Assembly: GCA_017619615.1 (NCBI GenBank)
Contig: JAFZRY010000010.1
Span: 62,001 to 126,000 of the forward strand
Length of the DNA: 64,000 bases
From: Lachnospiraceae bacterium
GTDB lineage: Bacteria > Bacillota > Clostridia > Lachnospirales > Lachnospiraceae
Reading direction: 5' to 3'
The position numbers were made by a program, and so were the translations under genes. The stretch's first letter is position 1; each line of letters starts with the position of its first letter. The notes beneath the pieces are model-generated. The model saw only the letters and a list, made by a program, of their open reading frames with translations, ran no database searches and was not told where the DNA came from. This document shows positions 9,824-17,438 of this stretch, in pieces.

Positions 9824-11011
9824 ATGAAGATCGCAATAATGGGCCTGGGCACGATCGGCGGCGGCGTGGAGATCCTTCTGCGCGGGCGCCCCGATATTTC
9901 TGTGAAGCGGATCTTTACCCGCCATATCCCGGCGGAGTACGCCGCGTTGGATTCTTCGCTCGAAACGATCCTGCAGGACCCGGAGATCGATACCGTGGTG
10001 GAGACGCTGGGCGGTGTGGAGCCGGTCCATACCTGGCTGTGCGAGGCCATCCGCGCCGGGAAAAACGTGGTGACGGCGAATAAAGCCGTGGTCGCCGCGC
10101 ATTACCGCGAACTGGCGGAACTGGCCGCGGAACACGGCGCCGCCTTCCGCTTCAGCGCCGCGGTGGGCGGCGGGATCCCCTGGCTGACGGGCCTGGAACA
10201 GATCAAACGCGCGGATAAAATCGACGCGCTGGGCGGGATCATGAACGCGACCTGCAACCTGATCCTCAGCCGCATGATCCGGAACGGCCGGACCCTGGCG
10301 GAGGCGCTGGCGGAAGCGCAGGCGGAGGGCTACGCGGAGCGCGACCCGTCCGCGGACATCGACGGCCTCGACGCCCGCCGCAAACTCCTGATCTCCGCCA
10401 ACACCGCCTTTGACTGTGTCCTGCCGGAAGAGTCGGTCCCGGCCTTCGGGATCCGCCATCTGCAGCCGGAGGACCTGGAAGCGGCCGCCGTCTGGCACTG
10501 CACCGTGCGTCTGAGCAACCGCGCTTTCCGCGAAGAGGACGGCCGGATCCGCATCCTGACCGCCCCCGTTTTCGTCCCCTTGGACGACCCGGAGGCCACG
10601 GTGTGGGACTGCGGGAACCGCCTCTGGTGTCAGGCGGCGCGCGGCGGGCTGTACAGTTTCGGCGGCATCGGCGCCGGCCGTTTTTCAACCGCGCAGAGCG
10701 TCGTGCAGGACCTGCTGGATATCAAAGAAAAAACACCGGAAAGACCGGTGTTTTATCAGAAAGGATTTGCCCCCGCCGTGCCGGATAACCGCGGCTGGAT
10801 GACGCGCTGGTACGTCCGCGGCGCCGCGGGCAGCTGCATCACGGAATGGCGGGATACCGCGGAATTCGTGCAGGAAATACAGGCCCGCCCTGCGGCCGGG
10901 GAGCCGGTCTTCACCGCTTTGATCGTTTGTCCGTCCGCGCTGCCAGGCGGCTCCCGAACGTCTGGAACAGCTGCACCAGCAGCACCAGCAGCAGCGCCGC
11001 CGCGAGCATGA
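9824..11011 (+). CDS. hom: Homoserine dehydrogenase
   Basis: NAD(P)-dependent reduction of aspartate semialdehyde to homoserine, the branch point to threonine and methionine. Start at 9824 (MKIAIMGLGTIGGG, Rossmann loop) with AGAGGAGA upstream. Conserved blocks include TANKAVVA, SAAVGGGIPWL, a short IMNATCNLILSRM, EAQAEGYAERDPSADIDGLDARRKLLI and the FGGIGAGRFSTAQSVVQDL end of the catalytic domain. The last ~30 codons (low-complexity Ala/Pro-rich end) run 101 bp into the convergent metI gene, so the true family-like end is near residue 365. A terminator hairpin for the opposite strand lies inside the coding sequence at 10725-10754. Confidence 0.9.
   Translation: MKIAIMGLGTIGGGVEILLRGRPDISVKRIFTRHIPAEYAALDSSLETILQDPEIDTVVETLGGVEPVHTWLCEAIRAGKNVVTANKAVVAAHYRELAELAAEHGAAFRFSAAVGGGIPWLTGLEQIKRADKIDALGGIMNATCNLILSRMIRNGRTLAEALAEAQAEGYAERDPSADIDGLDARRKLLISANTAFDCVLPEESVPAFGIRHLQPEDLEAAAVWHCTVRLSNRAFREEDGRIRILTAPVFVPLDDPEATVWDCGNRLWCQAARGGLYSFGGIGAGRFSTAQSVVQDLLDIKEKTPERPVFYQKGFAPAVPDNRGWMTRWYVRGAAGSCITEWRDTAEFVQEIQARPAAGEPVFTALIVCPSALPGGSRTSGTAAPAAPAAAPPRA
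10725..10754 (-). terminator. Rho-independent terminator of metQNI, inside hom
   Basis: AAAACACCGG (10730-10739) and CCGGTGTTTT (10745-10754) form a ten-bp stem with a five-base loop. On the minus strand the stem is followed by TTTTTTC, so it ends the metQ-metN-metI transcript about 155 bp past the metI stop. It is also read in hom as codons. Confidence 0.75.
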
Positions 11012-11615
11012 TCAGGTACCGGTAGCGGTAATAGCCGTAATCGATGGCGATCTTGCCCAGCCCGCCGCCGCCGATGATCCCGCTCATGGCCGAGTAGCCC
11101 AGGATCGTCGTCACCGCGATCGTCGCGTTGGAGATCAGCGACGGCACGCTCTCCGGGATCATCACTTTCCGGATGATCTGCCACGGCGACGCCCCGAACG
11201 ACTGCGCCATCTCGATCAGGTTCGGATCCACCTCGCGCAGGCTGCTTTCCGCGAGCCGCGCCACGAACGGGAACGCCGCGATCACGAGCGGCACGATGGA
11301 CGCGACCGTCCCCACGGACGTCCCCACGATCGCGCGCGTCAGCGGAATCACCATGATCATTAAAATCAGGAACGGCACCGAACGGAGCACGTTCACCAGG
11401 ACGTTCAGGGATTTCATCAGCCAGCCGGGCAGCGGCAGCACGCCGCCTTTTTCGCCCGCGACCAGCAATACGCCCAGCGGCAGGCCGATCAGGACCGCGA
11501 ACAGGAAGGAGAGCAGCGTCACGTAAAATGTTTCCCAGAGCGCCAGCGGGAACGCGCTGACGATCACCTTCCAGGCTTCCGCCGCCTTGGCGGGGTCGAA
11601 TAAATCAGCAAACAT
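10911..11615 (-). CDS. metI: Methionine ABC transporter permease
   Basis: Inner-membrane channel of the D/L-methionine importer. The 234-residue product has about five hydrophobic segments and the ABC-permease loop that meets the ATPase (EMAQSFGASPWQIIRKVMIPESVPSLI, near residues 136-162). Typical MetI length. Its start lies inside the end of metN (overlap 11605-11615), so the two are translationally coupled. Its 3' end overlaps the convergent hom gene by 101 bp. It belongs to the metQ-metN-metI unit controlled by the leader at 13506-13744. Confidence 0.95.
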   Translation of the reverse strand: MFADLFDPAKAAEAWKVIVSAFPLALWETFYVTLLSFLFAVLIGLPLGVLLVAGEKGGVLPLPGWLMKSLNVLVNVLRSVPFLILMIMVIPLTRAIVGTSVGTVASIVPLVIAAFPFVARLAESSLREVDPNLIEMAQSFGASPWQIIRKVMIPESVPSLISNATIAVTTILGYSAMSGIIGGGGLGKIAIDYGYYRYRYLIMLAAALLLVLLVQLFQTFGSRLAARTDKRSKR

Positions 11616-12618
11616 GGGGCTCCACCTCCTCGGCGATCACGTCGGGCATCCGCGTCAGGTACTCGATCGCGCCCCGGGCCTGCGCCTCCTCCGGGAAGGA
11701 GAGGAGCATGGACCCGAACATTTTGTCCGACAGGCTGCGGGTCGAAGCGTACGCGATATTCGCCTCGATCCCTTCCTCCAGCGCCATCCGCGCGATGAGC
11801 GGCGTGGCCGTCGCCTTCGCGCCGTTGAACACGACCCGGATGAAATGACGGTCTTCGGTCGCGATGACCGCGGATTCCGTCTCGCCTTCCGGGAAGACCA
11901 GCCGGCGGGCGGCGGCCGACGCGGGCCGCGCGAAGATCTCGCTCACGTCCCCCTGCTCCACCACTTCGCCGCCGTCCAGGATCGCGACGTGGCGGCAGAT
12001 GCTTTCCACCACGCTCATCTGATGGGTGATCACGATCGCGGTGATCCCCATTTTTTCATTGATCTCGCGGATCAGGGCGAGGATGGAGGCGGTCGTCGTG
12101 GGGTCCAGCGCGCTGGTCGCTTCGTCGCAGAGCAGGAGCTTGGGCCCTGCCGCCAAAGCGCGGGCGATCGCGGCGCGCTGCTGCTGCCCGCCGGAAAGCT
12201 GGGCCGGATAGCTTCCCGCCTTGTCCGAAAGCCCCACCAGCGCCAGCAGTTCCAGCGCCCGTTCCCGGGCCGCCGCCGGCTTCACGCCCGCCAGCTCCAG
12301 CGGGAAGCAGACGTTCTGCAGGCAGGTCCGCTGCATCAGCAGGTGGAAGCCCTGGAAGATCATCGCGATCTCGCGGCGCTTTTCGCGCAGCTCACGCTCG
12401 CTCAGCGTGCCCAGGTCCGTCCCGTCCACCAGAATCCGGCCGGACGTGGGCCGCTCCAGCAGGTTGATGCAGCGCACCAGCGTACTCTTGCCGGCGCCGC
12501 TCATCCCGATGATCCCGAAGATGTCCCCGGTCTCCACGCGCAGCGACACGTCCTTCAGCGCCTCGGTCGTCCCGTCCGCGGTGCGGAATGATTTGGAAAG
12601 ATGTTCGATCTCGATCAT
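11605..12618 (-). CDS. metN: Methionine ABC transporter ATP-binding protein
   Basis: ATPase that drives methionine import. In the 337 residues I see Walker A GMSGAGKST near residue 38, signature LSGGQQQRAAIARAL, Walker B LLLCDEATSALDP and the H-loop VITHQMSV. The ~90-residue C-terminal part (HFIRVVFNGAKATATPLIARMAL) is the ACT-like NIL domain, which in MetN binds methionine and inhibits transport. The gene follows metQ by one base and overlaps metI, a tight operon. Confidence 0.96.
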   Translation of the reverse strand: MIEIEHLSKSFRTADGTTEALKDVSLRVETGDIFGIIGMSGAGKSTLVRCINLLERPTSGRILVDGTDLGTLSERELREKRREIAMIFQGFHLLMQRTCLQNVCFPLELAGVKPAAARERALELLALVGLSDKAGSYPAQLSGGQQQRAAIARALAAGPKLLLCDEATSALDPTTTASILALIREINEKMGITAIVITHQMSVVESICRHVAILDGGEVVEQGDVSEIFARPASAAARRLVFPEGETESAVIATEDRHFIRVVFNGAKATATPLIARMALEEGIEANIAYASTRSLSDKMFGSMLLSFPEEAQARGAIEYLTRMPDVIAEEVEPHVC

Positions 12619-12619
12619 T

Positions 12620-13465
12620 TTACTTACCGAACGCCTTCAGGTCGGTCTGTTTGCCGCCGTACAGGCACAGCGGTTCGATGTGCACGCCGGCCACGTTCAC
12701 GAGGTGCGTCCCGCGCGATTCGTTGAATTCATCCAGGTACGGGACGTGCTGGAAATAGTTCGCGTCGATCTCGCCGTCCTCCACCGCGGTGTTCGGGATC
12801 ACGTAATCCTCAAAGACCCGGATGTCCAGCGTGATGTTTTTCTCGGCCAGGATGCCCTTCACCAGCTCCAGGATCTCCGCGTGCGGGCTGGGAGAGCAGG
12901 CGACGGAGATCTTCTGTCCGGCCAGGGCGGCGTAATCGATGCTGCTGTCGAAGCCGTCCGTGGGGCTCTTCACCGCGGCCACGACCTGGCCCGCGTAGGT
13001 GTTGTTGATGTAGTCCACGACCTTCTGACTGGTCAGCGCGGCGGCCAGCGCCTTGACGAGCGGCGTGTTTTCATTGCCGGACTTCACCGCCAGAATGTTC
13101 ACGTACGGCGATTCCGAATTTTCGACCAGCAGGGCCTCCTTCGCGGGATCGATGTTCGCCGCCAGCGCGTAATTCGTGTTGATCACAGCGAAATCCACGT
13201 CCTGGCGGATGTTCGGGATCTGCGCAGCCTCCACTTCGCGGAACTCGATCTTGTAGGGGTTTTCCGCGATATCCTGTATCGTGGCGGTCAGGCCGGCGCC
13301 GTCTTTCAGCTTAATCAGCCCGTGCGCCTCCAGCAGCAGGAGGGCGCGGCCTTCGTTGGTGGGATCGTTCGGCACGGCGATGAGGACCGGCGAGGTCTTC
13401 TTGCCGCAGGCAGAGAGCGCGAGCGTAAAGATGAGAGCAAGGATCAGAATGGCGGATTTTTTCAT
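12620..13465 (-). CDS. metQ: Methionine-binding lipoprotein of the ABC importer
   Basis: Substrate-binding lipoprotein of the methionine importer, held on the outer face of the membrane. Start chosen at 13465 (MKKSAILILALIFTLALSACGKK) because AAGGAG stands seven bases upstream; an earlier ATG at 13486 would put the ribosome site inside the gene. The signal peptide ends in the lipobox LSAC. The body is NlpA/MetQ type (VLIAVPNDPTNEGRALLLLE, YFQHVPYLDEF). First gene of metQNI, directly downstream of a methionine-rich leader peptide and terminator, so it is probably induced when charged Met-tRNA is scarce. Confidence 0.95.
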   Translation of the reverse strand: MKKSAILILALIFTLALSACGKKTSPVLIAVPNDPTNEGRALLLLEAHGLIKLKDGAGLTATIQDIAENPYKIEFREVEAAQIPNIRQDVDFAVINTNYALAANIDPAKEALLVENSESPYVNILAVKSGNENTPLVKALAAALTSQKVVDYINNTYAGQVVAAVKSPTDGFDSSIDYAALAGQKISVACSPSPHAEILELVKGILAEKNITLDIRVFEDYVIPNTAVEDGEIDANYFQHVPYLDEFNESRGTHLVNVAGVHIEPLCLYGGKQTDLKAFGK

Positions 13466-13505
13466 GACGGGTCTCCTTCTTGTCATTTCATTATTTTTCC
13501 CTGAT

Positions 13506-13549
13506 ACAAAACAAAAAGAGAGGGACTTCCGATGAAGTCCCTCTCTTTT
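13506..13549 (-). terminator. Attenuator terminator upstream of metQ
   Basis: On the minus strand a 16-bp perfect stem (arms 13534-13549 and 13514-13529, centre GAGAGGGACTTC) with the loop ATCG is followed by a T-rich run (TTTTTGTTTTG). It sits between the leader peptide stop (13585) and the metQ start (13465), where a transcription attenuator would be. Confidence 0.9.
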
Positions 13550-13584
13550 CTCGCCGCGCCCTTACGCGCGGACGGCCGGAAGAC

Positions 13585-13677
13585 TCATTCGGAAAGCCGT
13601 TGGCAACGCAAACCGCACATGTCCATCGACATGTGCATGAACATCATCATCATGAAGTTCCTTCCGGCTGCCTTCAT
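13585..13677 (-). CDS. Methionine-rich leader peptide (30 aa)
   Basis: A short reading frame with AAAGGGAG six bases before its ATG. Residues 8-20 read FMMMMFMHMSMDM: eight methionines in thirteen residues, nine in the whole peptide. It ends QRLSE-stop at 13585. A consensus promoter begins about 40 bp upstream (13715-13744) and a strong terminator lies 36 bp downstream, before metQ. This is the layout of amino-acid leader-peptide attenuators such as those of trp and his. The predicted behaviour is that ribosomes stall at the Met run when Met-tRNA is low, preventing the terminator. The codons for residues 15-20 themselves form an 8-bp hairpin (13616-13623 with 13628-13635), and a GC stem (13554-13559 with 13566-13571) lies next to the terminator. 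The refolding path is not worked out here. Confidence 0.85.
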   Translation of the reverse strand: MKAAGRNFMMMMFMHMSMDMCGLRCQRLSE

Positions 13678-13714
13678 CGGCTTCTCCCTTTCTGAGTGGT
13701 TCCAGGTTGCGGGC

Positions 13715-13744
13715 ATCATAGCACAGCCGGGAAAAATCTGTCAA
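13715..13744 (-). promoter_or_regulatory. Promoter of the met leader and metQNI
   Basis: On the minus strand, TTGACA (13739-13744) and TATGAT (13715-13720) are 18 bp apart. Transcription would start near 13708, about 30 bases before the leader peptide ATG, giving a leader of roughly 190 nt up to the terminator. Confidence 0.85.
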
Positions 13745-13955
13745 CCGATCCTTCGGGGGAAAGCGGAACAATCTGCGATAATGAAGCGGAACGGAACCCG
13801 GGTAGACATTTCCGGCACGAAGTGTCTGCTCTTTCGGAAAGCGCTCCGGCCTTGGGAAACCGGGAAAGCCGGACGGAAAAAACTATACATTTCTCCGGAT
13901 ATATGCTGCATTTTTATCAGAAATGACCGCAAAACAGACCCGCAGGAGGCGACCC

Positions 13956-14250
13956 ATGGAACGCAAATACCCCCGCCTGAGCAGTCCGATCACGATCGGG
14001 CGCATCACTTTCCAGAACCGCATGTTCTCCACCCCGATGGGCGGCACGGACATCACCAACGACGGCTGCATCGGCCCCAAATCCACGGCCTTTTATGAAC
14101 TGCGCGCCAAGGGCGGCGCGGCCGCGCACGGCGGACGTCCGAGCCCTGTACGACAGCGCGCCTTTCGTCCGCGTGATCGGCGACGCCTCCCGCGTCTCCA
14201 CGATCACTAACGCAGTCTACTGGGGTTATCACGCCGCGCTCGATATCTGA
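13956..14250 (+). pseudogene. Remnant of an old-yellow-enzyme-type flavin oxidoreductase
   Basis: The first ~50 codons, with RBS AGGAGG, read MERKYPRLSSPITIGRITFQ then NRMFSTPMGGTDI, the N-terminus of a BaiCD/FldZ-like NADH:flavin oxidoreductase. After about KGGAA the frame shifts, and another frame reads APFVRVIGDASRVSTITNAV and then YWGYHAALDI-stop at 14250, the very C-terminus of the same family. Members are about 650 residues long, so roughly 550 internal codons are missing. The gene is dead but its ends are preserved. It is followed by its own terminator. Confidence 0.8.
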
Positions 14251-14271
14251 GACGGCGCTGCGCGAAAACAC

Positions 14272-14307
14272 AAACCGGGCCGGCAGTACACCGGCCCGGT
14301 TTTATTT
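14272..14307 (+). terminator. Terminator after the oxidoreductase remnant
   Basis: ACCGGGCCGG (14274-14283) pairs with CCGGCCCGGT (14291-14300) across a seven-base loop and is followed by TTTATTTT. Confidence 0.8.
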
Positions 14308-14372
14308 TGCAGGGGCCGATGTTCCACCGGCCCGGTTTTATTTTGCAGGGGCCGATGTTCCACCGGCCCGGT
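14291..14372. repeat. Tandem duplication of a terminator arm
   Basis: A 36-bp unit (14291-14326) is repeated exactly at 14327-14362 and begins a third time at 14363-14372 (CCGGCCCGGT). Each unit begins with the right arm of the terminator and its T-run, so up to three right arms can pair with the single left arm. Confidence 0.9.
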
Positions 14373-14400
14373 AAAAGATGCAATTGTTCTGACAGCTGCT

Positions 14401-14925
14401 TCATTCCGCCCGCCGCGGTTTCCGGACGATCCCGAACACCGCGACCGCGAGGCCGCCCAGCAGGAGCACGGCCGCCCCGATGAACCAGGGCAGGGAGCCC
14501 GTCCCCAGCAGGTATCCGGCCAGTCCGGTGTACGTCTTTCCGCTCTTGTAAGTGACCCACGGGTGTACGACGGACATGATCACGAAGAACGCGATCACCA
14601 GAAACGCCAGGGAACTGACCGCCATGCCCAGCCCGAAGATCATCCAGTTTTTTTCCCGCTCCGCGCTCCGCGGTCCCTTGGGCACGGGCTGCGAATGTTC
14701 CTCCTTCGGCGCCGCTTTCGCCTCCGGCTCCTCGCCCTTCAGCAGATAATCCGTGGAGACGCCGAACAGGTCGCACAGCGCGATCACGTATTCAATATCC
14801 GGCGAGGACTGGCCCAGCTCCCATTTGGAGATCGTCTGCCGGGTCAGGGTCAGCTGCTCCGCCAGTTCTTCCTGGGATAAGCCCCTGCTCTTGCGTAATT
14901 CCGTCAATCTTTCACCGATCGTCAT
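14401..14925 (-). CDS. XRE-family regulator with C-terminal membrane segments
   Basis: About 174 residues from the ATG at 14925, which has AGGAGG upstream (the longer open frame to 14976 lacks one). Residues 1-60 are a Cro/C1 helix-turn-helix (GERLTELRKSRGLSQEELAE, then LTLTRQTISKWELG). A charged linker follows, then two hydrophobic segments (about residues 95-120 and 145-168). Such membrane-tethered XRE proteins are common in Clostridia, but their signals are mostly unknown. It stands alone on the minus strand between the oxidoreductase remnant and the TIM-barrel gene. Confidence 0.85.
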   Translation of the reverse strand: MTIGERLTELRKSRGLSQEELAEQLTLTRQTISKWELGQSSPDIEYVIALCDLFGVSTDYLLKGEEPEAKAAPKEEHSQPVPKGPRSAEREKNWMIFGLGMAVSSLAFLVIAFFVIMSVVHPWVTYKSGKTYTGLAGYLLGTGSLPWFIGAAVLLLGGLAVAVFGIVRKPRRAE

Positions 14926-15038
14926 TTTCAGAACCTCCTGTCCTTTTGATGACGTCAGCGTACCGTTTTTTGCCATTGCACTCCACCAATTTCCGCGGGA
15001 AATTCCGCAACGCCGCGTTGCAATTGCGGAAAACCCGC

Positions 15039-15866
15039 CTATTCTGCATATTTTTTGATCGCCCGGCGCACGAAATCCAGATCGTCCGCCGCCAGATCCA
15101 GTCCGAGCCCATCATAGCAGAGCGGGGGAAGGAAGACGTTGTTTTCCTCAACGAAATCTCCTTCGTACCCGGCTTCCAGGATCAGCCGCAGCTGTTCCTC
15201 AACCTGGCAGATGCCCTTCCCGAGCGGCGCGCAGCCCTTCCGGTCCGCCGGCGTGTCCTTGAGGTGCACGAAGCTGAACTGCTCCACGCCCAGGCGGCGG
15301 ATCACTTCGATGGGATCGCCGAAGCCGTCGCGCACGCAGTTCTGGGAATCGAAGCCCAGCCGCATGCCTTCGCCCACGTAATCGAACAGCCAGACCATCC
15401 GGTCGGTAGAGCAGAAGTGCTCGTAGGCGATCTCGACGCCGGCGTCCCTGGCCGGCGCGGTCATGTCCTTCAGGAAGCGCGCCGTATTGCGGAATTCCTC
15501 GTCGTTCGTGCAGCGCGATTCGCGGACCGAGACCAGCGTGATGACGGGGATGCCCATCGCCCGGCAGACGTCCAGTCCCAGTCTGAATTCTTCGGCCGCC
15601 GCGTCACGCAGAGCGGATCCCATGGCGCACTGCATGCCCGGGACGCTGTACAGCCCGGAGGCGTGCAGTGCGGAGAGCGTGACGTTCTCCTGTGCAGCCG
15701 CCTCGAGATACTCTTCGCGGATCCGCGGATCCCGCAGCGGATAGTTCCTTGTCATCCCGCCCAGATCCGTGATCTGAACGGCGCCGCAGCCCAGCTTCGC
15801 CGCGTGGCGGATCGCCGCGGTGCCCGGGGTCAGCATGTACCAGTCGCAAAGTCCCAGTCTGTTCAT
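15039..15866 (-). CDS. Sugar-phosphate isomerase/epimerase-like TIM-barrel protein
   Basis: A 275-residue member of the xylose-isomerase-like/AP-endonuclease-2 superfamily. It has the barrel pattern of this group with candidate metal ligands in HASGLYSVPG, VEIAYEHFCSTD, GFDSQNC, SFVHLKDTP and FVEENN. The substrate is unknown. Start placed at ATG 15866 with AGGAGG 11 bases upstream; a GTG at 15878 would overlap that site. No carbohydrate operon is adjacent, so the context does not narrow the role. Confidence 0.8.
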   Translation of the reverse strand: MNRLGLCDWYMLTPGTAAIRHAAKLGCGAVQITDLGGMTRNYPLRDPRIREEYLEAAAQENVTLSALHASGLYSVPGMQCAMGSALRDAAAEEFRLGLDVCRAMGIPVITLVSVRESRCTNDEEFRNTARFLKDMTAPARDAGVEIAYEHFCSTDRMVWLFDYVGEGMRLGFDSQNCVRDGFGDPIEVIRRLGVEQFSFVHLKDTPADRKGCAPLGKGICQVEEQLRLILEAGYEGDFVEENNVFLPPLCYDGLGLDLAADDLDFVRRAIKKYAE

Positions 15867-15934
15867 AGCGCTCAACACCTCCTGTGCTATATGAACAGTA
15901 TATAGCAGATCCTCCTCCGGCGCAACGGAAAATC

Positions 15935-15965
15935 AAAAAGCCCGCCCTTTGCGGACGGGCTTTTG
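15935..15965 (-). terminator. Bidirectional terminator
   Basis: AAAAGCCCG (15936-15944) pairs with CGGGCTTTT (15956-15964). T-runs occur on both strands; it lies just after the ATP-grasp gene, which ends at 15985. Confidence 0.75.
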
Positions 15966-15984
15966 CGCAGCTGGGCGGGCCGGA

Positions 15985-17157
15985 TCAGCCTTTCGTGATC
16001 AGGTCCATGTCTGCCATGTAGCCGAGGAATTCCTGCTTGATCCCCTTCCCTCCGAGGAACTGCGGGGAGATCAGCTGGCTCATGCCGTTGCCTTCGATCA
16101 CGGCCCAGCCTTTCACGGAGTAGGCCATATCCCAGCCTACGTAGCGGATGCCGGGGATCTTTGCGGTCATTTCCCGGCAGATCCGCTGCATGTCCTCCCA
16201 CTCGGGAAGCTGGAAGCCTTTGAAGCGGACACCGGAATCCGGATGCGTCTCATAGACCGCGGCGTAGCGGTCGAGGCCGTCCGTGACGATCACGCCGGTC
16301 TCCGGATCGATCCGGGCCACGAGCCCGCCGGCACCCGCGTTATCCACGAAAGAGCCGTTTCTCCCGAAACGGATGAAGCAGTGGGGCAGGACGACGCCGT
16401 GCTGCGTTTTCAGCGCGATGCAGCGCACGGTGTTGACGCTGGAATCGTTGAAGCGCGCGATACACTCGGCCTGGACGACTTTCTCCTCCAGGATATGGCG
16501 GCCGTTGCGGATCAGCGTGTTGAAATATTCTTCCGAAGTGCCTCCAGTCTCGCGGATGTCGACCAGTTCGACGCTCCGGCCGACGGATTCCATGGCGTTC
16601 TTCTTGACAAAGACCGGGTGCTTTTCCACGAAAGCCAGGAAGGCCGGCAGATCAGCCGCTTTTTCGAGGCAGACAGCATCCCGCTTGAAATATTCGGACA
16701 GGAGCCGGTACGTCTTGGTTTTGTCGTTGAAACTCTGGAGTTCGGCGATGTCGTTCATCTGGTACACATAGCAGAAACGCTCCTGGTCCGAGATATAGCT
16801 TTTGCGCTCCTCCGGGGACTTGTCTTTCAGCCCGAAGGTGATATATTCCTCGGCCGCGAATCCGTAGGCGAGGCGGCAGAAGAGGATGTCTTCCCGGTTT
16901 TCCGCTTCGGCGGGGCTGTCCGCGAAGATCTGATCCATCTTTTTAAAGGTCTTGGCCAGGGCCTTTTCCCACTTCTGCGAATATTCCTCCACCGTTCTGG
17001 TCTTGAGTGCCGGATCAGCCTCGCACCGGCGCGCCAGATCTTCCGGCAGCATCCGGCTCCGGATCTTTTTGATCCGCATCTTGGACAGCGTACGCCTCAC
17101 TGCGGGGATATTCGGATAGTGCGACCGAAGTTTCACGATAAACTGATGATAACTCAT
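15985..17157 (-). CDS. Sugar-transfer-associated ATP-grasp protein (copy 1)
   Basis: A 390-residue cytoplasmic protein of the 'sugar-transfer associated ATP-grasp' family, which is often found near polysaccharide genes and is thought to ligate an amino or carboxyl group to a glycan precursor. ATP-grasp features are PVFVKKNAMESVGRSVE (nucleotide-binding Lys), RFNDSSVNTVRCIAL and the C-terminal metal-binding YVGWDMAYSVKGWAVIEGN. RBS GGAGG. It stands alone here with no glycosyltransferase next to it. A second family member with the same motifs is encoded at 28460-29620, so the genome keeps at least two paralogues. Confidence 0.85.
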   Translation of the reverse strand: MSYHQFIVKLRSHYPNIPAVRRTLSKMRIKKIRSRMLPEDLARRCEADPALKTRTVEEYSQKWEKALAKTFKKMDQIFADSPAEAENREDILFCRLAYGFAAEEYITFGLKDKSPEERKSYISDQERFCYVYQMNDIAELQSFNDKTKTYRLLSEYFKRDAVCLEKAADLPAFLAFVEKHPVFVKKNAMESVGRSVELVDIRETGGTSEEYFNTLIRNGRHILEEKVVQAECIARFNDSSVNTVRCIALKTQHGVVLPHCFIRFGRNGSFVDNAGAGGLVARIDPETGVIVTDGLDRYAAVYETHPDSGVRFKGFQLPEWEDMQRICREMTAKIPGIRYVGWDMAYSVKGWAVIEGNGMSQLISPQFLGGKGIKQEFLGYMADMDLITKG

Positions 17158-17356
17158 CGAAAGCCTCCTGGTTATGGATGCCGTCTCCCGGAAAAACAGT
17201 GATGCCGGGATCCGCCGCCGATTAAAAACAGTGTATAAAAAAAACGCGCAAAAGGCAATACTCCGGAACTCTCTTTTTCCCTCGGACCGCGTAAAAAATA
17301 ACAGACAGCGGCGAAAGCATTGACAAAACGCCGAAAAAACGAACCTGTCTCCGTAC

Positions 17357-17384
17357 TTGAAAAATCGCGCAAAACAGTTATAAT
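17357..17384 (+). promoter_or_regulatory. Promoter of the DegV gene
   Basis: TTGAAA (17357-17362) and TATAAT (17379-17384) with a 16-bp spacer, 55 bp before the DegV start. Confidence 0.7.
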
Positions 17385-17438
17385 ATAATCGAATTATTGT
17401 GTTCAGCGGATTGCAGTGCCGCTAAAAGGAGGGTATCT

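Noticed and set aside
13506..13720. T-box or S-box riboswitch upstream of metQ.
   Set aside because: A TGGAACC motif occurs only near the 5' end, not next to the terminator as a T-box needs, and no S-box core (such as AGAGAGGTGGAGGGA) is present. The leader peptide explains the region better.
13562..13771. A longer open frame on the same strand as the Met leader (69 codons).
   Set aside because: Its start lies upstream of the -10 box, it is in another frame and it has no RBS; the 30-codon Met-rich frame with SD fits the transcript.
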